In this document: piece after piece, positions 28,059 to 36,970 of the stretch
Position numbering within the stretch: the stretch's first letter is position 1
How the letters are laid out: every line of letters starts with the position of its first letter
DNA from: Mycobacteroides sp. CBMA 271
GTDB lineage: Bacteria; Actinomycetota; Actinomycetes; Mycobacteriales; Mycobacteriaceae
NCBI RefSeq assembly: GCF_009729205.1
Contig: NZ_VTHB01000001.1
Span: forward strand, 1,019,532 to 1,083,531
DNA length: 64,000 nt
Reading direction: 5' to 3'
The notes under the pieces: generated by a model
Databases searched by the model: none
Told to the model about the DNA's origin: nothing
Seen by the model: only the letters and a program-made list of their open reading frames with translations
Translations under genes and position numbers: made by a program

Positions 28059-28517
28059 TCAGCCGCAGCTCACCTTGATGGTGAACGACTTGGTGATCAT
28101 CCCGGCCATCGGATTCTTGACATCGGCTCCGGCGGCCTCACCGCTGATGGTGTACGTCTTCCCATCAACCTTGACATCGGCCGAGCCGACGCTGGCCCCC
28201 ATGCCGCTGCTGACCGCCAGAGCGGCGCCGTCGTACACCAGGCCCAGCGACTCCACCTTGGGCGGCGTCGCGTCGGTCATTACGACACCTAGGCCCTGCT
28301 GGCCGTTGATACCGGCGCTGGCCACGTTGATCTTGCCGCCCTGCTTGACGCAGGTCACCGACTTCAGGTCCAGGCCGGCCAGATCCTTGCCATCCACCTT
28401 GACCTCGGCATTGCTGCCAGAGCTCACCTGCGAGGCGCTCGGCTTGTCGGTCGAGCAGCCGACCGCCACCGCACCGGCGGCGAGAAGTCCCATGGCGCCC
28501 ACGATCACTCGGTTCAT
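28059..28517 (-). CDS. Lipoprotein of the LpqH/19-kDa antigen family
   Basis: Surface lipoprotein of 152 aa. The signal peptide ends in the lipobox AVGC, with the lipidated Cys at about residue 21. The mature domain contains two further Cys (VTCVKQGG and the terminal VSCG), probably a disulphide, and repeated DVKVDGKTYTISG-like strands as in LpqH. ATG 28517 is six bases after AAGGGA. Such lipoproteins are TLR2 ligands in other mycobacteria; this one's role is unknown. Confidence 0.85.
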   Translation of the reverse strand: MNRVIVGAMGLLAAGAVAVGCSTDKPSASQVSSGSNAEVKVDGKDLAGLDLKSVTCVKQGGKINVASAGINGQQGLGVVMTDATPPKVESLGLVYDGAALAVSSGMGASVGSADVKVDGKTYTISGEAAGADVKNPMAGMITKSFTIKVSCG

Positions 28518-28645
28518 CATTCGTCCCTTCGTTGTCCGTCGCCCGGATGGCTCCGTCATGGCTCAAGTGAAGTGGGACCGATCCACTACCGATCCCAAGA
28601 AGTCCCGATTACCGCAGGCAGTGGCCGTCCAGGCACCATGGAGAT

Positions 28646-29428
28646 GTGGCACCCGCACCCCGACCTCATGGGACCATCACCCGCGGCACCACCGGGATAA
28701 ACCGCCTGCGCCGCAGTGACCGCTGGTTGGTGCATCGCGACGAGGCACGTGCGGCGCTCCTGGACGCCGCCGATCCCCTGGTGGTGGACCTGGGCTACGG
28801 CGCCATGCCCACCACCACCCTGGAGCTGGCCTCGCGACTGCGGACCGTGCGGCCCGACATCCGGGTAGTGGGATTGGAGATCGACCCACAGCGCGTGGTT
28901 CCGGCTCGCGATGGCGTCCAGTTCGGCCTCGGCGGGTTCGAGTTGGCGGGTCTCACACCGGTTCTGGTGCGCGCCTTCAATGTGTTGCGCCAGTATCCGG
29001 AGTCAGACGTGGCGGACGCTTGGGCGGCCATGACGGCCCGACTGGCACCCGGCGGACTCCTCATGGACGGCACCTGCGACGAGTTGGGACGGCGGTGCGC
29101 GTGGCTGCTGCTGGACGCCTCCGGACCCCGCACACTCACCTTGGCGTGCGATCCATTTGATATCGCCACGCCGTCAGATCTGGCCGAGAGGTTACCGAAA
29201 GCCCTTATCCACCACAATGTTCCGGGCCAACCGATCCACGATCTACTCGCCGGAGCCGACAGATGCTGGGCGGCAGCGGCACCGCACGGCGTATTCGGCC
29301 CCAGGGTGCGCTGGCGCATGATGTTGAAATCACTGCGTGACAACGGCTTTCCCGTCGAACAGCAGCGACGGCAGGTTCGTGACTGCATCTTGACAACTCC
29401 ATGGTCAGCGGTGGCTCCGCTGGCCTAG
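28646..29428 (+). CDS. Class I SAM-dependent methyltransferase-like protein
   Basis: Protein of 260 aa with a Rossmann-type SAM site: DLGYGAMPTTT as motif I, VVGLEIDPQRV as the acidic motif II, and LAPGGLLMDGTCDE downstream. The motif I loop DLGYG suits methyltransferases. GTG 28646 is the likely start, but the first 15 codons are uncertain. It diverges from the lipoprotein gene and precedes the nitrilase gene by 10 bases, so it may head a three-gene operon. The methylated substrate is not predictable. Confidence 0.75.
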   Translation: MAPAPRPHGTITRGTTGINRLRRSDRWLVHRDEARAALLDAADPLVVDLGYGAMPTTTLELASRLRTVRPDIRVVGLEIDPQRVVPARDGVQFGLGGFELAGLTPVLVRAFNVLRQYPESDVADAWAAMTARLAPGGLLMDGTCDELGRRCAWLLLDASGPRTLTLACDPFDIATPSDLAERLPKALIHHNVPGQPIHDLLAGADRCWAAAAPHGVFGPRVRWRMMLKSLRDNGFPVEQQRRQVRDCILTTPWSAVAPLA

Positions 29429-29438
29429 GCTTGGGTGC

Positions 29439-30227
29439 ATGCGGATAGTGTTGGCACAGATCAGCAGCACCGCCGATCCCGCCGAGAACCTGGCGACAGT
29501 CGAGGCCACGGTGCGCGATGCCGCCGCGCAGGGCGCCACGCTGGTCGTCTTTCCGGAAGCCACCATGTGCAGGTTCGGCGTACCGCTGGGCCCCGTCGCC
29601 GAACCACTGGACGGCCCGTGGGCCGACGGGGTCCGCAAGACCGCACAGGAAGCCGCCATCACCGTCGTCGCCGGGATGTTCACCCCGGCCGCCGACGGAC
29701 GGGTGTACAACACGCTGCTGGCCACCGGCCCGGGCGTGGACTCCCACTACAACAAGATCAACCTCTACGACGCGTTCGGCTTCCAGGAATCGGCCACCGT
29801 CGCACCCGGGACCGAGCAGGTGCTCATCACCGTCGACGGCGTCGCCGTCGGGCTCACCACGTGCTACGACATCCGCTTCCCCGGCCTGTACGCGGATCTG
29901 GCGCGCAGCGGGGCGCAGGTGATCACGGTAAGCGCCTCATGGGGCGCGGGCACCGGCAAGTGGGACCAGTGGACACTGCTCGCACGGGCGCGGGCAGCCG
30001 ACTCAACGAGCTTCATCGCCGCCGCCGGTCAGGCCCTGCCCGCCCTGGAAACCCCGGCCAGTAGGGCGCCGACGGGGATCGGCGGCAGCCTGCTGGTCTC
30101 ACCGACCGGCGAGCTCATTGCCCAGGCGGGACCAGACCCAGAGCTGATCGTGGCGGATCTACACCTGGACGCGGTCGCCGAGACCCGCAAAATCTTGCCG
30201 GTACTTAACGCGTCCTCAGCCGAATAG
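29439..30227 (+). CDS. Carbon-nitrogen hydrolase / nitrilase family (Rv0480c-like)
   Basis: Amidohydrolase of 262 aa with the complete nitrilase triad: Glu in VFPEATM, Lys in YNKINLY and Cys in TTCYDIRFP. Members hydrolyse amides such as deaminated glutathione (Nit1) or omega-amides. Synteny with Rv0480c is good. It lies between the methyltransferase and the Rv0479c-like gene on one strand, with very short gaps. Confidence 0.9.
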   Translation: MRIVLAQISSTADPAENLATVEATVRDAAAQGATLVVFPEATMCRFGVPLGPVAEPLDGPWADGVRKTAQEAAITVVAGMFTPAADGRVYNTLLATGPGVDSHYNKINLYDAFGFQESATVAPGTEQVLITVDGVAVGLTTCYDIRFPGLYADLARSGAQVITVSASWGAGTGKWDQWTLLARARAADSTSFIAAAGQALPALETPASRAPTGIGGSLLVSPTGELIAQAGPDPELIVADLHLDAVAETRKILPVLNASSAE

Positions 30228-30242
30228 GGCACAATCGCGCGG

Positions 30243-31196
30243 GTGACGACACCGCCTCAGCCGCCGCTCGGCCCGCCCGGATCGACACCTCCCGAGCCTT
30301 CGCCGTGGCCACAGCCGGCCCCGCAGGATCCGTCGCAGGCATATGAGCCGGCTGCGCAGGCACCGACGCAGCAGAACCCCGTCACAACACCCACGACCCC
30401 GCCTCCGGTCGAGCCACCATCATCGTCGTCGGGCGTGCCAGCCCAGCCCGCCGGACCGCAGAAGGGCCGCGACTACAAGTCGCTGGTACTCATCGCCGTC
30501 ATCGTGGTCGCGGTATTCCTGGCAGCGGTCTTGGGCATCGAGCTGTACGCACGCAAGCGGACCAGCAGCGAGGTGAATGCCGCCACCTCGTGCCTGATCC
30601 AGGACGGCGCCACCGCGTCCTTCGGTCCCATGCCGCTGGTGCTCCAGTACTTGGGCGATCACGTCGACAAGCTCACGATCAAGACCGCGGGCAATCAGAT
30701 CGCGCAGGCCAAGAAGATGACGGTGGCCATCACGGTGAGCGACGTCTCCCTGAAGAAGACCGCCGACTCAATGGGCACCATCGGGCGCCTCGACGTCGAG
30801 GTGACCTGGCCGACCACCGGCATCACCGAGAGTGCCCGGGCGCTCGTCCCCGGATCGCTGGGCTCGATGGTCGACAACGTCACCACCAGCGAATCAACGG
30901 GTGAGGTCACGTTGAAGGCCTTGGGCGGGTTGGCAAGCATCACCACCAAACCCGTCATCGAAAATGGCATGGTGACCCTGCAGTCAGAGAATGTGAGCGC
31001 GTTCATCGGGCTGCCCCGCGAGATCGTGCAGCCGGCTCTCGACACCTTCTCCAAGGGGCTCGTCGGCGAGTACCCCATGGGCCTCAAGGCCCAAGAGGTG
31101 AAGGTGACCAACGACGGCATCTCGGTGAAGCTGTCGAGCACCGATCAGCCGATGAAGCCGTCGACCGAGCCCTGCCTGCAGAACCTGTCGTACTAG
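30243..31196 (+). CDS. DUF2993 (LmeA-like) membrane-anchored protein (Rv0479c-like)
   Basis: Protein of 317 aa: a Pro-rich cytoplasmic N-terminus (residues 1-70), one transmembrane helix ([20 protein letters not shown]), then a periplasmic DUF2993-type domain with a Cys near each end. LmeA of this family affects lipomannan mannosylation. The equivalent role here is uncertain. GTG 30243. The stop shares CTAG with deoC on the other strand. Confidence 0.8.
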   Translation: MTTPPQPPLGPPGSTPPEPSPWPQPAPQDPSQAYEPAAQAPTQQNPVTTPTTPPPVEPPSSSSGVPAQPAGPQKGRDYKSLVLIAVIVVAVFLAAVLGIELYARKRTSSEVNAATSCLIQDGATASFGPMPLVLQYLGDHVDKLTIKTAGNQIAQAKKMTVAITVSDVSLKKTADSMGTIGRLDVEVTWPTTGITESARALVPGSLGSMVDNVTTSESTGEVTLKALGGLASITTKPVIENGMVTLQSENVSAFIGLPREIVQPALDTFSKGLVGEYPMGLKAQEVKVTNDGISVKLSSTDQPMKPSTEPCLQNLSY

Positions 31197-31897
31197 TGCC
31201 GGAAGCCGTCGAGCACCGCCCGGCTGCCCGATAGGCCGAGGCGGGTCGCGCCGGCGTCAAGCATGGCGGCGGCGTCCTGCGCGGTCCGAATTCCGCCGCT
31301 CGCCTTGACCTGCAGGCGATCTCCCACGGTCTCGGCCATGATCCGCACTGCCTCCGTCGTCGCTCCCCCACACGGGTGAAATCCCGTGGAGGTCTTCACA
31401 AAATCGGCCCCGGCGGCCTCGCTGGCGCGACATGCCGCACGGATGGCATCGGCACCGGAATGCTCGAACAGCGCCGCCGACTCGATGATGACCTTGAGGG
31501 TCGCCGACGGCACCGCACGCCGGACCGACTCAATATCGGCCTGCACCGCCGTGAAATCACCGGCGACCGCGGCACCCACGTCGATGACCATGTCGATCTC
31601 GGACGCCCCCGCAGCCACCGCCAGCGCCGCCTCGTGTGCCTTGATGGACGAAAGATGCTTTCCCGACGGGAATCCCACCACCGCCGCGACGACCAGCCCC
31701 GTGGCGTCCACCGGGAGCATCGAGGGCGATACACACACCGCGAGCACTCCGAGATCGGCAGCCTCCGCGATCAGGGCGCGCACATCCGCCGGGGTCGCTT
31801 CGGGCTTGAGCAGGGTGTGGTCGACGAGCGCGGCCACTTCCCCACGCGTGGGCCAAACCGCCGGTGTGCCTGCCGATTCCGTCATGGGCTCCGTCAT
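31193..31897 (-). CDS. deoC: Deoxyribose-phosphate aldolase
   Basis: Converts 2-deoxyribose-5-phosphate to glyceraldehyde-3-phosphate and acetaldehyde in nucleoside breakdown. 234 aa. The Schiff-base lysine is in DFVKTSTGF and the second active-site lysine in VKASGGIRT. The start may be ATG 31897 or ATG 31885. Either leaves fewer than 35 bases to the divergent start of the next gene, so leaderless transcription is possible. Matches Rv0478 by position. Confidence 0.93.
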   Translation of the reverse strand: MTEPMTESAGTPAVWPTRGEVAALVDHTLLKPEATPADVRALIAEAADLGVLAVCVSPSMLPVDATGLVVAAVVGFPSGKHLSSIKAHEAALAVAAGASEIDMVIDVGAAVAGDFTAVQADIESVRRAVPSATLKVIIESAALFEHSGADAIRAACRASEAAGADFVKTSTGFHPCGGATTEAVRIMAETVGDRLQVKASGGIRTAQDAAAMLDAGATRLGLSGSRAVLDGFRH

Positions 31898-31915
31898 AGG
31901 GCTAGCGTCGCATAC

Positions 31916-32740
31916 ATGACCTCCCAGCATGAGCGCGCGGTGGCGTTCGCGGCTCTTCATCAATCCGGGACGTTCGTGGTCCCCAACCCATGGGACGCCG
32001 GAACCGCCCGCATCCTGACGGGGTTCGGTTTCTCCGCATTGGCCACCACCAGCGCCGGTCTGGCCTTTGCGTTGGGCCGGCGCGATGGCGCCAATTTGGT
32101 GAGTCCGCACGAGACAGTGGCCAACGCCGCCCAGATCGCGGCGGCCACCCACCTACCGGTGTCGGCCGACCTGGAGAACGGCGGCCCCGCCATCGGCGAC
32201 ATCGCCATGACCATCCGCGAGGCGGCCGCTTCGGGACTGGTCGGCGGGTCGATCGAAGACGCCACCGGGCGTCCCGAGGCACCCATCTTCCCGCTAGCTG
32301 AGGCGGTGGACCGCATTACCGCCGCGGTACACACGGCACGCGATCTGCCTTTCCCGTTCACGCTGACGGCCCGCGCCGAGAACTTCCTCTACGGCCGACC
32401 GGACCTGGCGGACACCATCGCCCGGCTGACCGCGTACGCCGAGGCGGGCGCCGACGTGGTGTACGCGCCGGGCCTGCCCGATGCCGACGCCGTCCGCGCC
32501 GTCTGCGCGGCGGTCGATCGCCCGGTGAATCTGTTGGCCGCGGGATTCGTGCTGAATCACTCGGTCGCAGAGATCGCGCAGTGGGGTGTGCGCCGGATCA
32601 GTCTCGGATCTGCGATGGCACGCGCGGCGCTTGGGGCATTCGTCAACGGCGCGCGAGAAATTGCACACCAGGGCACCTTTGGATTCGCGAATCAGGCGAT
32701 TCCGTACGGCGATGCGAATGCACTCTTCCCGCTCGGCTAG
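31916..32740 (+). CDS. Isocitrate lyase / PEP mutase superfamily protein
   Basis: Protein of 274 aa with the TIM-barrel pattern of the PEP mutase/ICL superfamily: [19 protein letters not shown] (metal-site Asp/Glu), GSIEDATG and LTARAENFL. It lacks the KKCGH motif of true isocitrate lyase, so it is more likely a carboxyphosphonoenolpyruvate mutase-like or 2,3-dimethylmalate lyase-like enzyme. It diverges from deoC and is convergent with the Rpf-like gene through a shared CTAG. Confidence 0.85.
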   Translation: MTSQHERAVAFAALHQSGTFVVPNPWDAGTARILTGFGFSALATTSAGLAFALGRRDGANLVSPHETVANAAQIAAATHLPVSADLENGGPAIGDIAMTIREAAASGLVGGSIEDATGRPEAPIFPLAEAVDRITAAVHTARDLPFPFTLTARAENFLYGRPDLADTIARLTAYAEAGADVVYAPGLPDADAVRAVCAAVDRPVNLLAAGFVLNHSVAEIAQWGVRRISLGSAMARAALGAFVNGAREIAHQGTFGFANQAIPYGDANALFPLG

Positions 32741-33201
32741 CCCGTAGGGGGGATCAGGCCCGCGATTCCGCTGCACATCTGCCTGAAGTTGAGGATTCCG
32801 AGGATGCTGCCGCCGGGGACGAACTGGCATCCGGAGCGCCCGCCCGTCATCGGGCCTGAGCCGCCACCGCCGCATTCGGGCCAGGCCTGGATGCCCTGCG
32901 ACTGCAGAACATTCTCGGCGACGGCAATTTGTTGTTCGCGTGAGGCTTCGGCCGGATTTCCGACACCACCGTGGGATGCCCAAGTCGACGGCTTGAATTG
33001 CAGGCCGCCGTAGAAACCATTTCCGGTGTTTGCGTTCCAGTTTCCGCCGGATTCGCATTCGGCGATTGCATCCCAATTCACGGAATCGGCCGATGCAACG
33101 CTCGCCGTCATCGACAGTGACATCACGAACAGCACGTTGACAATCAGGCACACCGCACGTCTGTCACGTACCCAGCGCGCCCTGTCCATGACGACCTTCA
33201 T
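32737..33201 (-). CDS. Resuscitation-promoting factor-like transglycosylase
   Basis: Secreted muralytic protein of 154 aa. A basic start and signal peptide ([22 protein letters not shown]) precede the Rpf domain ([20 protein letters not shown], with the catalytic Glu in [17 protein letters not shown]). A short Gly-rich tail with two Cys follows. Start ATG 33201 or 33189, both with plausible ribosome sites. Its long upstream region (about 400 bp) contains direct repeats of GTGATCA. Rpf genes are often under starvation or dormancy control. Confidence 0.9.
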   Translation of the reverse strand: MKVVMDRARWVRDRRAVCLIVNVLFVMSLSMTASVASADSVNWDAIAECESGGNWNANTGNGFYGGLQFKPSTWASHGGVGNPAEASREQQIAVAENVLQSQGIQAWPECGGGGSGPMTGGRSGCQFVPGGSILGILNFRQMCSGIAGLIPPTG

Positions 33202-33610
33202 GTCAGCACCCCGATCCTCTGCCGCCGACGAGGTCACGTGCTGCGCAATGCACCACCTGCCACGCCGGTCGTGATCAGATTGTGATCACTGTTGTAATCG
33301 TTACTCACGAGGTGTGCGTTACGCAAGCGGAGAATGGTAAGAAAAGTTGCCAGAGGGCCGCCTGGGGCTTTAGTGATTTCTTACCTCCGCCAATAACACC
33401 GAGATAAACCGCTGGTCTCGGCAGAATTACATATTTGTAATTCCCGCGCGCAATTGACGGACGTCACAGCGCAATTTGCCCGTCGTCTCGAAGCGGCGCC
33501 AGACGGCCACCGGGCTTAGCGCTCCATGCATGCCGAACGTCGGTGTGGCGCCGAAGCTTCGCGCGTTAATCGCAGCTCGGTATGCGAGGAGCGTCCACGC
33601 CCTGCGGCGC
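33202..33610. other. 409-bp gene-free region upstream of the Rpf-like gene
   Basis: No coding region is convincing here. It holds two GTGATCA elements 11 bp apart (33271-33277 and 33282-33288), each a near palindrome, and an AT-rich palindrome at 33424-33443. It probably contains the promoter of the Rpf-like gene and the 3' end of the DUF2599 transcript. I looked for a ydaO-type c-di-AMP leader, known before some rpf genes, and could not find its conserved blocks. Confidence 0.5.
33424..33443. promoter_or_regulatory. AT-rich perfect palindrome
   Basis: GAATTACA-tatt-TGTAATTC, two 8-bp arms around 4 bases, in a GC-rich surrounding. It lies about 170 bp downstream of the DUF2599 stop and 220 bp upstream of the Rpf start. 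An operator or a weak terminator are both possible. There is no T-run beside it. Confidence 0.5.
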
Positions 33611-34003
33611 CTAGACCTCGGGCCCACCGGGATTGCAGTGCGACACCGCCATGAGCCCCATATCAACTGGGGGCCGCCACGGTTCCAGATTCCAGCTCGG
33701 CTTGTCCGGGATGAAGGCTCGCCCATACCAATGACAGTCAAACTGCATCCGCATACCCGGCGACTGCGCATCGGGGGCAAGCTCGACGACCTCGGCCCAG
33801 GCGATATCGGCACCGTCGGGCGCCTCATAGGTACGCCCCAGCGGGGTCGGATAGACGCGCAGCGTCCGACCGCTAGTTGTTGAATCCCAATGTGTTTCGG
33901 CGATCAGGACAGGCTGATCGGTGTCACCGGGCTGCGCGGCGGCCGGCACGGCACAGAAGGTCAGCAGCGCCACCACCGAGGCCGCCACCCTGAGCCCGCG
34001 CAC
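33611..34003 (-). CDS. Secreted DUF2599 protein (Rv0477-like)
   Basis: Small secreted protein of 130 aa. From GTG 34003 the signal peptide is MRGLRVAASVVALLTFCAVP, with AAA-QP as cleavage site. TTG 34012 is an alternative start. The C-terminal DUF2599 region has two Cys (FDCHWYGRAF and VSHCNPGG), probably a disulphide, and several Trp. Function unknown. The copy of the interspersed 20-bp repeat at 34017-34036 lies right before the start, after the preceding gene's stop. Confidence 0.78.
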   Translation of the reverse strand: MRGLRVAASVVALLTFCAVPAAAQPGDTDQPVLIAETHWDSTTSGRTLRVYPTPLGRTYEAPDGADIAWAEVVELAPDAQSPGMRMQFDCHWYGRAFIPDKPSWNLEPWRPPVDMGLMAVSHCNPGGPEV

Positions 34004-34016
34004 TAGCGTCAATGTT

Positions 34017-34036
34017 CTTCGCGCAAGCGGCTCATC
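34017..34036 (+). repeat. Interspersed 20-bp repeat, copy 1
   Basis: CTTCGCGCAAGCGGCTCATC. It overlaps the stop codon of the DUF2516 gene (by two bases) and fills the gap before the DUF2599 start. The same 20 bases occur at 43521, 43554, 43587 and 48233, all in the same orientation. Confidence 0.85.
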
Positions 34037-34313
34037 ACCGTGACTTGCCCTGGACCTCAAGCACTCGCGGACGAACATCGACGAAATACACGCCGGCCGC
34101 CACCGCCGCGAGACCCGCACTCAGCAGTCCCAAACCCGGAATCAGGCAGAGCAGTATCGCACCGCCCAGGACGACGATCCAGGTGGTCTTGGTCTGCTTC
34201 TCGGCGGCCACGAACGCATCGGCCGGCTGGAGCGCGGCGTGGACCAGGGCCACGATGACCGCAATCAGGGCGACGAGCGAGATCAGCGAGAAGACGGAAT
34301 AAGAAAAGGCCAC
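34035..34313 (-). CDS. DUF2516 small membrane protein (Rv0476-like)
   Basis: Integral membrane protein of 92 aa with two or three hydrophobic helices ([40 protein letters not shown]) and a conserved-looking end [17 protein letters not shown] 34313 gives the expected length. This start codon lies inside the right-hand arm of the hbhA terminator hairpin, which is odd (see findings). Function unknown. It is part of the Rv0475-Rv0477-like block. Confidence 0.8.
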   Translation of the reverse strand: MAFSYSVFSLISLVALIAVIVALVHAALQPADAFVAAEKQTKTTWIVVLGGAILLCLIPGLGLLSAGLAAVAAGVYFVDVRPRVLEVQGKSR

Positions 34314-34344
34314 CCGGTCAGCCTACGTGGCTGACCGGGTGGCC
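34308..34344 (-). terminator. Intrinsic terminator of hbhA
   Basis: Perfect 16-bp stem (arms 34308-34323 and 34329-34344; GGCCACCCGGTCAGCC) with a 5-base loop. On the minus strand it is followed at once by TTTTCTTATT, a good U-tract. It starts 17 bases after the hbhA stop codon. The start codon of the next gene is within the second arm. Confidence 0.85.
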
Positions 34345-34360
34345 GTAGTGCTGGAACTGC

Positions 34361-35011
34361 CTACTTCTGGGTGACCGTGCGGGTCGCGGCCTTCTTGGCC
34401 GGAGCCTTCTTGGCGGCCGGGGCAGCCTTCTTGACAGCAGCCTTGGCCGGGGCGGCCTTCTTGGCGGGAGCAGCCTTCTTGGCCGGAGCCTTCTTGGCGG
34501 GAGCAGCCTTCTTGGCCGGAGCCTTGCCCGGCAGCTCGAGGCCGACCAGCTTGGCGGCGCGCTCGCCGACGGCACGGGTCTGGCTGGCCACGGTGCCCAG
34601 CGCCTGCTCGGTCAGCTCGGCGTAGTTGCCGACCAGACCCTCAGCGCGAGTCACGTTCTCCTCGATGCCGGGGGTGCTGCGCAGACGCACGATGGCCTCT
34701 TCGCCGCGCTCGGCCAGGTTGTTGTAGATGTCGGTCGCCACCTGCAGGTAAGCCTCGGCCACCTTGCGCAGCTCTTCCGGGGTGAACCGGTCACGCAGCT
34801 CGTTGACATCGGTGGGCAGCTCGGCCGACAGCTCGCGCAGCCGGTCACGGGTCTCGTCCACGCGGGCACCGGCCTCGGAGGCGGCTTCCTCGGCGCGGTC
34901 ACGCAGCTTCACGACGACATCGGCGACCGCGGCCAGCGCCAGGTCACCCGCGCCGACGGCGACGTAGAACGGGGTCTTGAGGTCCTCGAGCGAGGGGTTC
35001 TTCTTGGTCAT
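34361..35011 (-). CDS. hbhA: Heparin-binding haemagglutinin
   Basis: Surface adhesin of 216 aa that binds heparan-sulphate glycosaminoglycans and promotes mycobacterial aggregation and spread. Seen: an N-terminal hydrophobic helix ([20 protein letters not shown]), a long coiled-coil region (residues about 30-155), and a C-terminal Lys/Ala/Pro tail of repeated PAKKA blocks from about residue 160, the heparin-binding part. AAAGGA precedes the ATG. The repetitive tail can vary in length between strains. Followed by a strong terminator. Confidence 0.96.
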   Translation of the reverse strand: MTKKNPSLEDLKTPFYVAVGAGDLALAAVADVVVKLRDRAEEAASEAGARVDETRDRLRELSAELPTDVNELRDRFTPEELRKVAEAYLQVATDIYNNLAERGEEAIVRLRSTPGIEENVTRAEGLVGNYAELTEQALGTVASQTRAVGERAAKLVGLELPGKAPAKKAAPAKKAPAKKAAPAKKAAPAKAAVKKAAPAAKKAPAKKAATRTVTQK

Positions 35012-35042
35012 GCGAGATTCCTTTCGGGGATGGGAAAGTTAT

Positions 35043-35459
35043 TCAGTTGTCGCCAGGAGATTCGGGGGCGGACTGCTCTGCGTCCGCGTTGGCTTCGGCG
35101 TTTTGCTGGACGAAGGAGCCGTACACGTCGAGCAACACCTGTTTCTGCCGCTCGGTGATGAAGGTATCGGCGATGACGGCGTCCCGTACCGGGCTAGCAT
35201 CACTGCGATCCAAAATGCCTGCACGCACGTACAACACCTCCGCCGAAACCCTTAGCGCCTTTGCGATTTGATTGAGAACCTCCGCCGACGGACGGCGCAG
35301 TCCGCGTTCGATCTGGCTGAGGTACGGATTGCTTACGCCGGCCTTCTCGGCCAGCTGGCGTACGGAGACCTGTGCGGCCTCACGCTGGGCTCGGATGAAG
35401 CCACCGATATCGGAGGCGGCGTTGCTCACAGCTGAGGCGAGGTCTGTTTCCTGCGGCAT
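35043..35459 (-). CDS. XRE-type helix-turn-helix regulator (Rv0474-like)
   Basis: DNA-binding protein of 138 aa with an N-terminal HTH_XRE domain (VRQLAEKAGVSNPYLSQIE, about residues 34-52) and an acidic C-terminus. ATG 35459 is preferred because GGTGA lies seven bases before it. It is directly upstream of hbhA on the same strand with a 31-base gap, so it may be cotranscribed with and regulate hbhA. An inverted repeat, AGTGCT-N10-AGCACT (35479-35500), lies just upstream and could be an autoregulatory site. Confidence 0.88.
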   Translation of the reverse strand: MPQETDLASAVSNAASDIGGFIRAQREAAQVSVRQLAEKAGVSNPYLSQIERGLRRPSAEVLNQIAKALRVSAEVLYVRAGILDRSDASPVRDAVIADTFITERQKQVLLDVYGSFVQQNAEANADAEQSAPESPGDN

Positions 35460-35478
35460 GAGAATCACCGTAAGCTGC

Positions 35479-35500
35479 AGTGCTAGCTATTGCAAGCACT
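35479..35500. promoter_or_regulatory. Possible operator before the XRE regulator
   Basis: Inverted repeat AGTGCT-N10-AGCACT, 20 bases upstream of the regulator's start. Short arms, so chance is not excluded. Confidence 0.35.
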
Positions 35501-35559
35501 TCTGTTAGCAATGTGGGCCAAGTCACGTCAGCTTGGGAATACCGCGGTCAGCGCCCCAT

Positions 35560-36903
35560 TCAGAAGAGCAGCTGCGCCACGGTGTAGATCACCAAACCCG
35601 CCAACGAGCCCACCACTGTGCCGTTGATACGGATAAACTGCAGGTCACGTCCCACATGCAGCTCGATCCGACGACTAGCTTCCTCAGCGTCCCAGCGCTC
35701 GATGGTCTCGGTGATCACCGCCGTGATCTCGGCCCCGTACTGGTCCACCAGATGCCGGGCCGCACGCTCCACCCAGCCGTCCACCTTGTCGCGCACGGCG
35801 GGGTCATCGCGCAGCGTCTCGCCGATCCGCACCACGGTGTCGGCGATTCGCGTACGCAGCTCGCTCGACGGATCATCCACGGATTCGGTGATCATCTTCT
35901 TGGCCGCCGACCACGCGGTGGCCGCCGCGTTCTGCACTTCCTCGCGCGCCATCAACCGAGCCTTGACCGACTCCGCCTTGGCGATCGTCAGCTCGTCGTG
36001 TTGAAGGTCGTCGGCGAACTCAAACAACAGCCTGTTCACGGATTGCCGCAGATCATGATCGGGATTGCGACGCACCTTGTCGGTGAAGTCCACTAACTCG
36101 CGGTAGATGCGGTCGCCCACGAAATGGTCGACGAACTTGGGTGTCCAGGTGGGCGAATCGCGTAGCACCACGCGATCGATGGTGTCGCTGGCACCCAATG
36201 CCCATTCGAAGGCTCGGTCGCAGAGCAGCTGGATCACCGGGGCATGCCGGTCCTCCTTGAGGACCGTCGAGAGCACCCGGCCCACCGGCGGACCCCACTT
36301 GGGCTCGGCGATCCTGCGCACGATCACGCTGTCGATGGTCTGTTGTACATCCTCGTCGCGCAGCATCTGCGCACCGACCCGAAGCACCGTGGACGCCTCG
36401 GCGGCGACCCGCTCAGCATGCGAGCGGTCACTCAGCCACTTGCCCAGCCGGCCCGCGATCTGCGCGTCATGCACCTTCGTGGTGATGACGGCCGGGGACA
36501 TGAAGTTCTCCCGGACGAAGTTCCCCAGTCCTTCACCCAGCTGATCTTTCTTGCGCTTGATGATGGCTGTATGCGGGATCTTTAGCCCAAGCGGATGCTT
36601 GAACAACGCGGTAACAGCAAACCAGTCGGCAAGCGCGCCGACCATACCTGCCTCGGCGGCCGCTCCGACATAACCCACCCAGCCCGGCGCACCCACCGAC
36701 TGCCACCAACGGCATGCCAAGAACAACACGGTGGCCCCAATCAGGAACCCCGTGGCCACGGCTTTCATTCGTCGAAGTTGCTTCCGACGCTCCTCGTCGA
36801 CGGCCGAATTGGCCATCGCGAACACGCTGCCGGACGCAGTCCGCGCGCGCGGCTGATCGCTATGCTTCCCTGCCACGACACCATCATCCGGCATGGAGCG
36901 CAT
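35560..36903 (-). CDS. DUF445 family membrane protein (Rv0473-like)
   Basis: Protein of 447 aa with an N-terminal pair of hydrophobic helices (AVATGFLIGATVLFLACRWW; GWVGYVGAAAEAGMVGALADWFAV), a large helical domain and one C-terminal hydrophobic helix (VVGSLAGLVIYTVAQLL). This layout is typical of DUF445, whose function is not known. ATG 36903 has GGGAGG six bases upstream, which settles the start. It diverges from madR across about 67 bases. Confidence 0.85.
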   Translation of the reverse strand: MRSMPDDGVVAGKHSDQPRARTASGSVFAMANSAVDEERRKQLRRMKAVATGFLIGATVLFLACRWWQSVGAPGWVGYVGAAAEAGMVGALADWFAVTALFKHPLGLKIPHTAIIKRKKDQLGEGLGNFVRENFMSPAVITTKVHDAQIAGRLGKWLSDRSHAERVAAEASTVLRVGAQMLRDEDVQQTIDSVIVRRIAEPKWGPPVGRVLSTVLKEDRHAPVIQLLCDRAFEWALGASDTIDRVVLRDSPTWTPKFVDHFVGDRIYRELVDFTDKVRRNPDHDLRQSVNRLLFEFADDLQHDELTIAKAESVKARLMAREEVQNAAATAWSAAKKMITESVDDPSSELRTRIADTVVRIGETLRDDPAVRDKVDGWVERAARHLVDQYGAEITAVITETIERWDAEEASRRIELHVGRDLQFIRINGTVVGSLAGLVIYTVAQLLF

Positions 36904-36970
36904 TGCGCACCTCCCAAGGGTCCGTCACGTAGTATCGGTTACAGATAACTATGGGAATGTGGCGATAACC

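Noticed and set aside
33271..33289. Crp binding site upstream of the Rpf-like gene
   Set aside because: The GTGATCA pair lacks the TGTGA-N6-TCACA arrangement. Kept only as an unnamed repeat.
33241..33420. ydaO-type c-di-AMP riboswitch before the Rpf-like gene
   Set aside because: I could not find its conserved blocks on the minus strand. Left as a search to run, not a claim.
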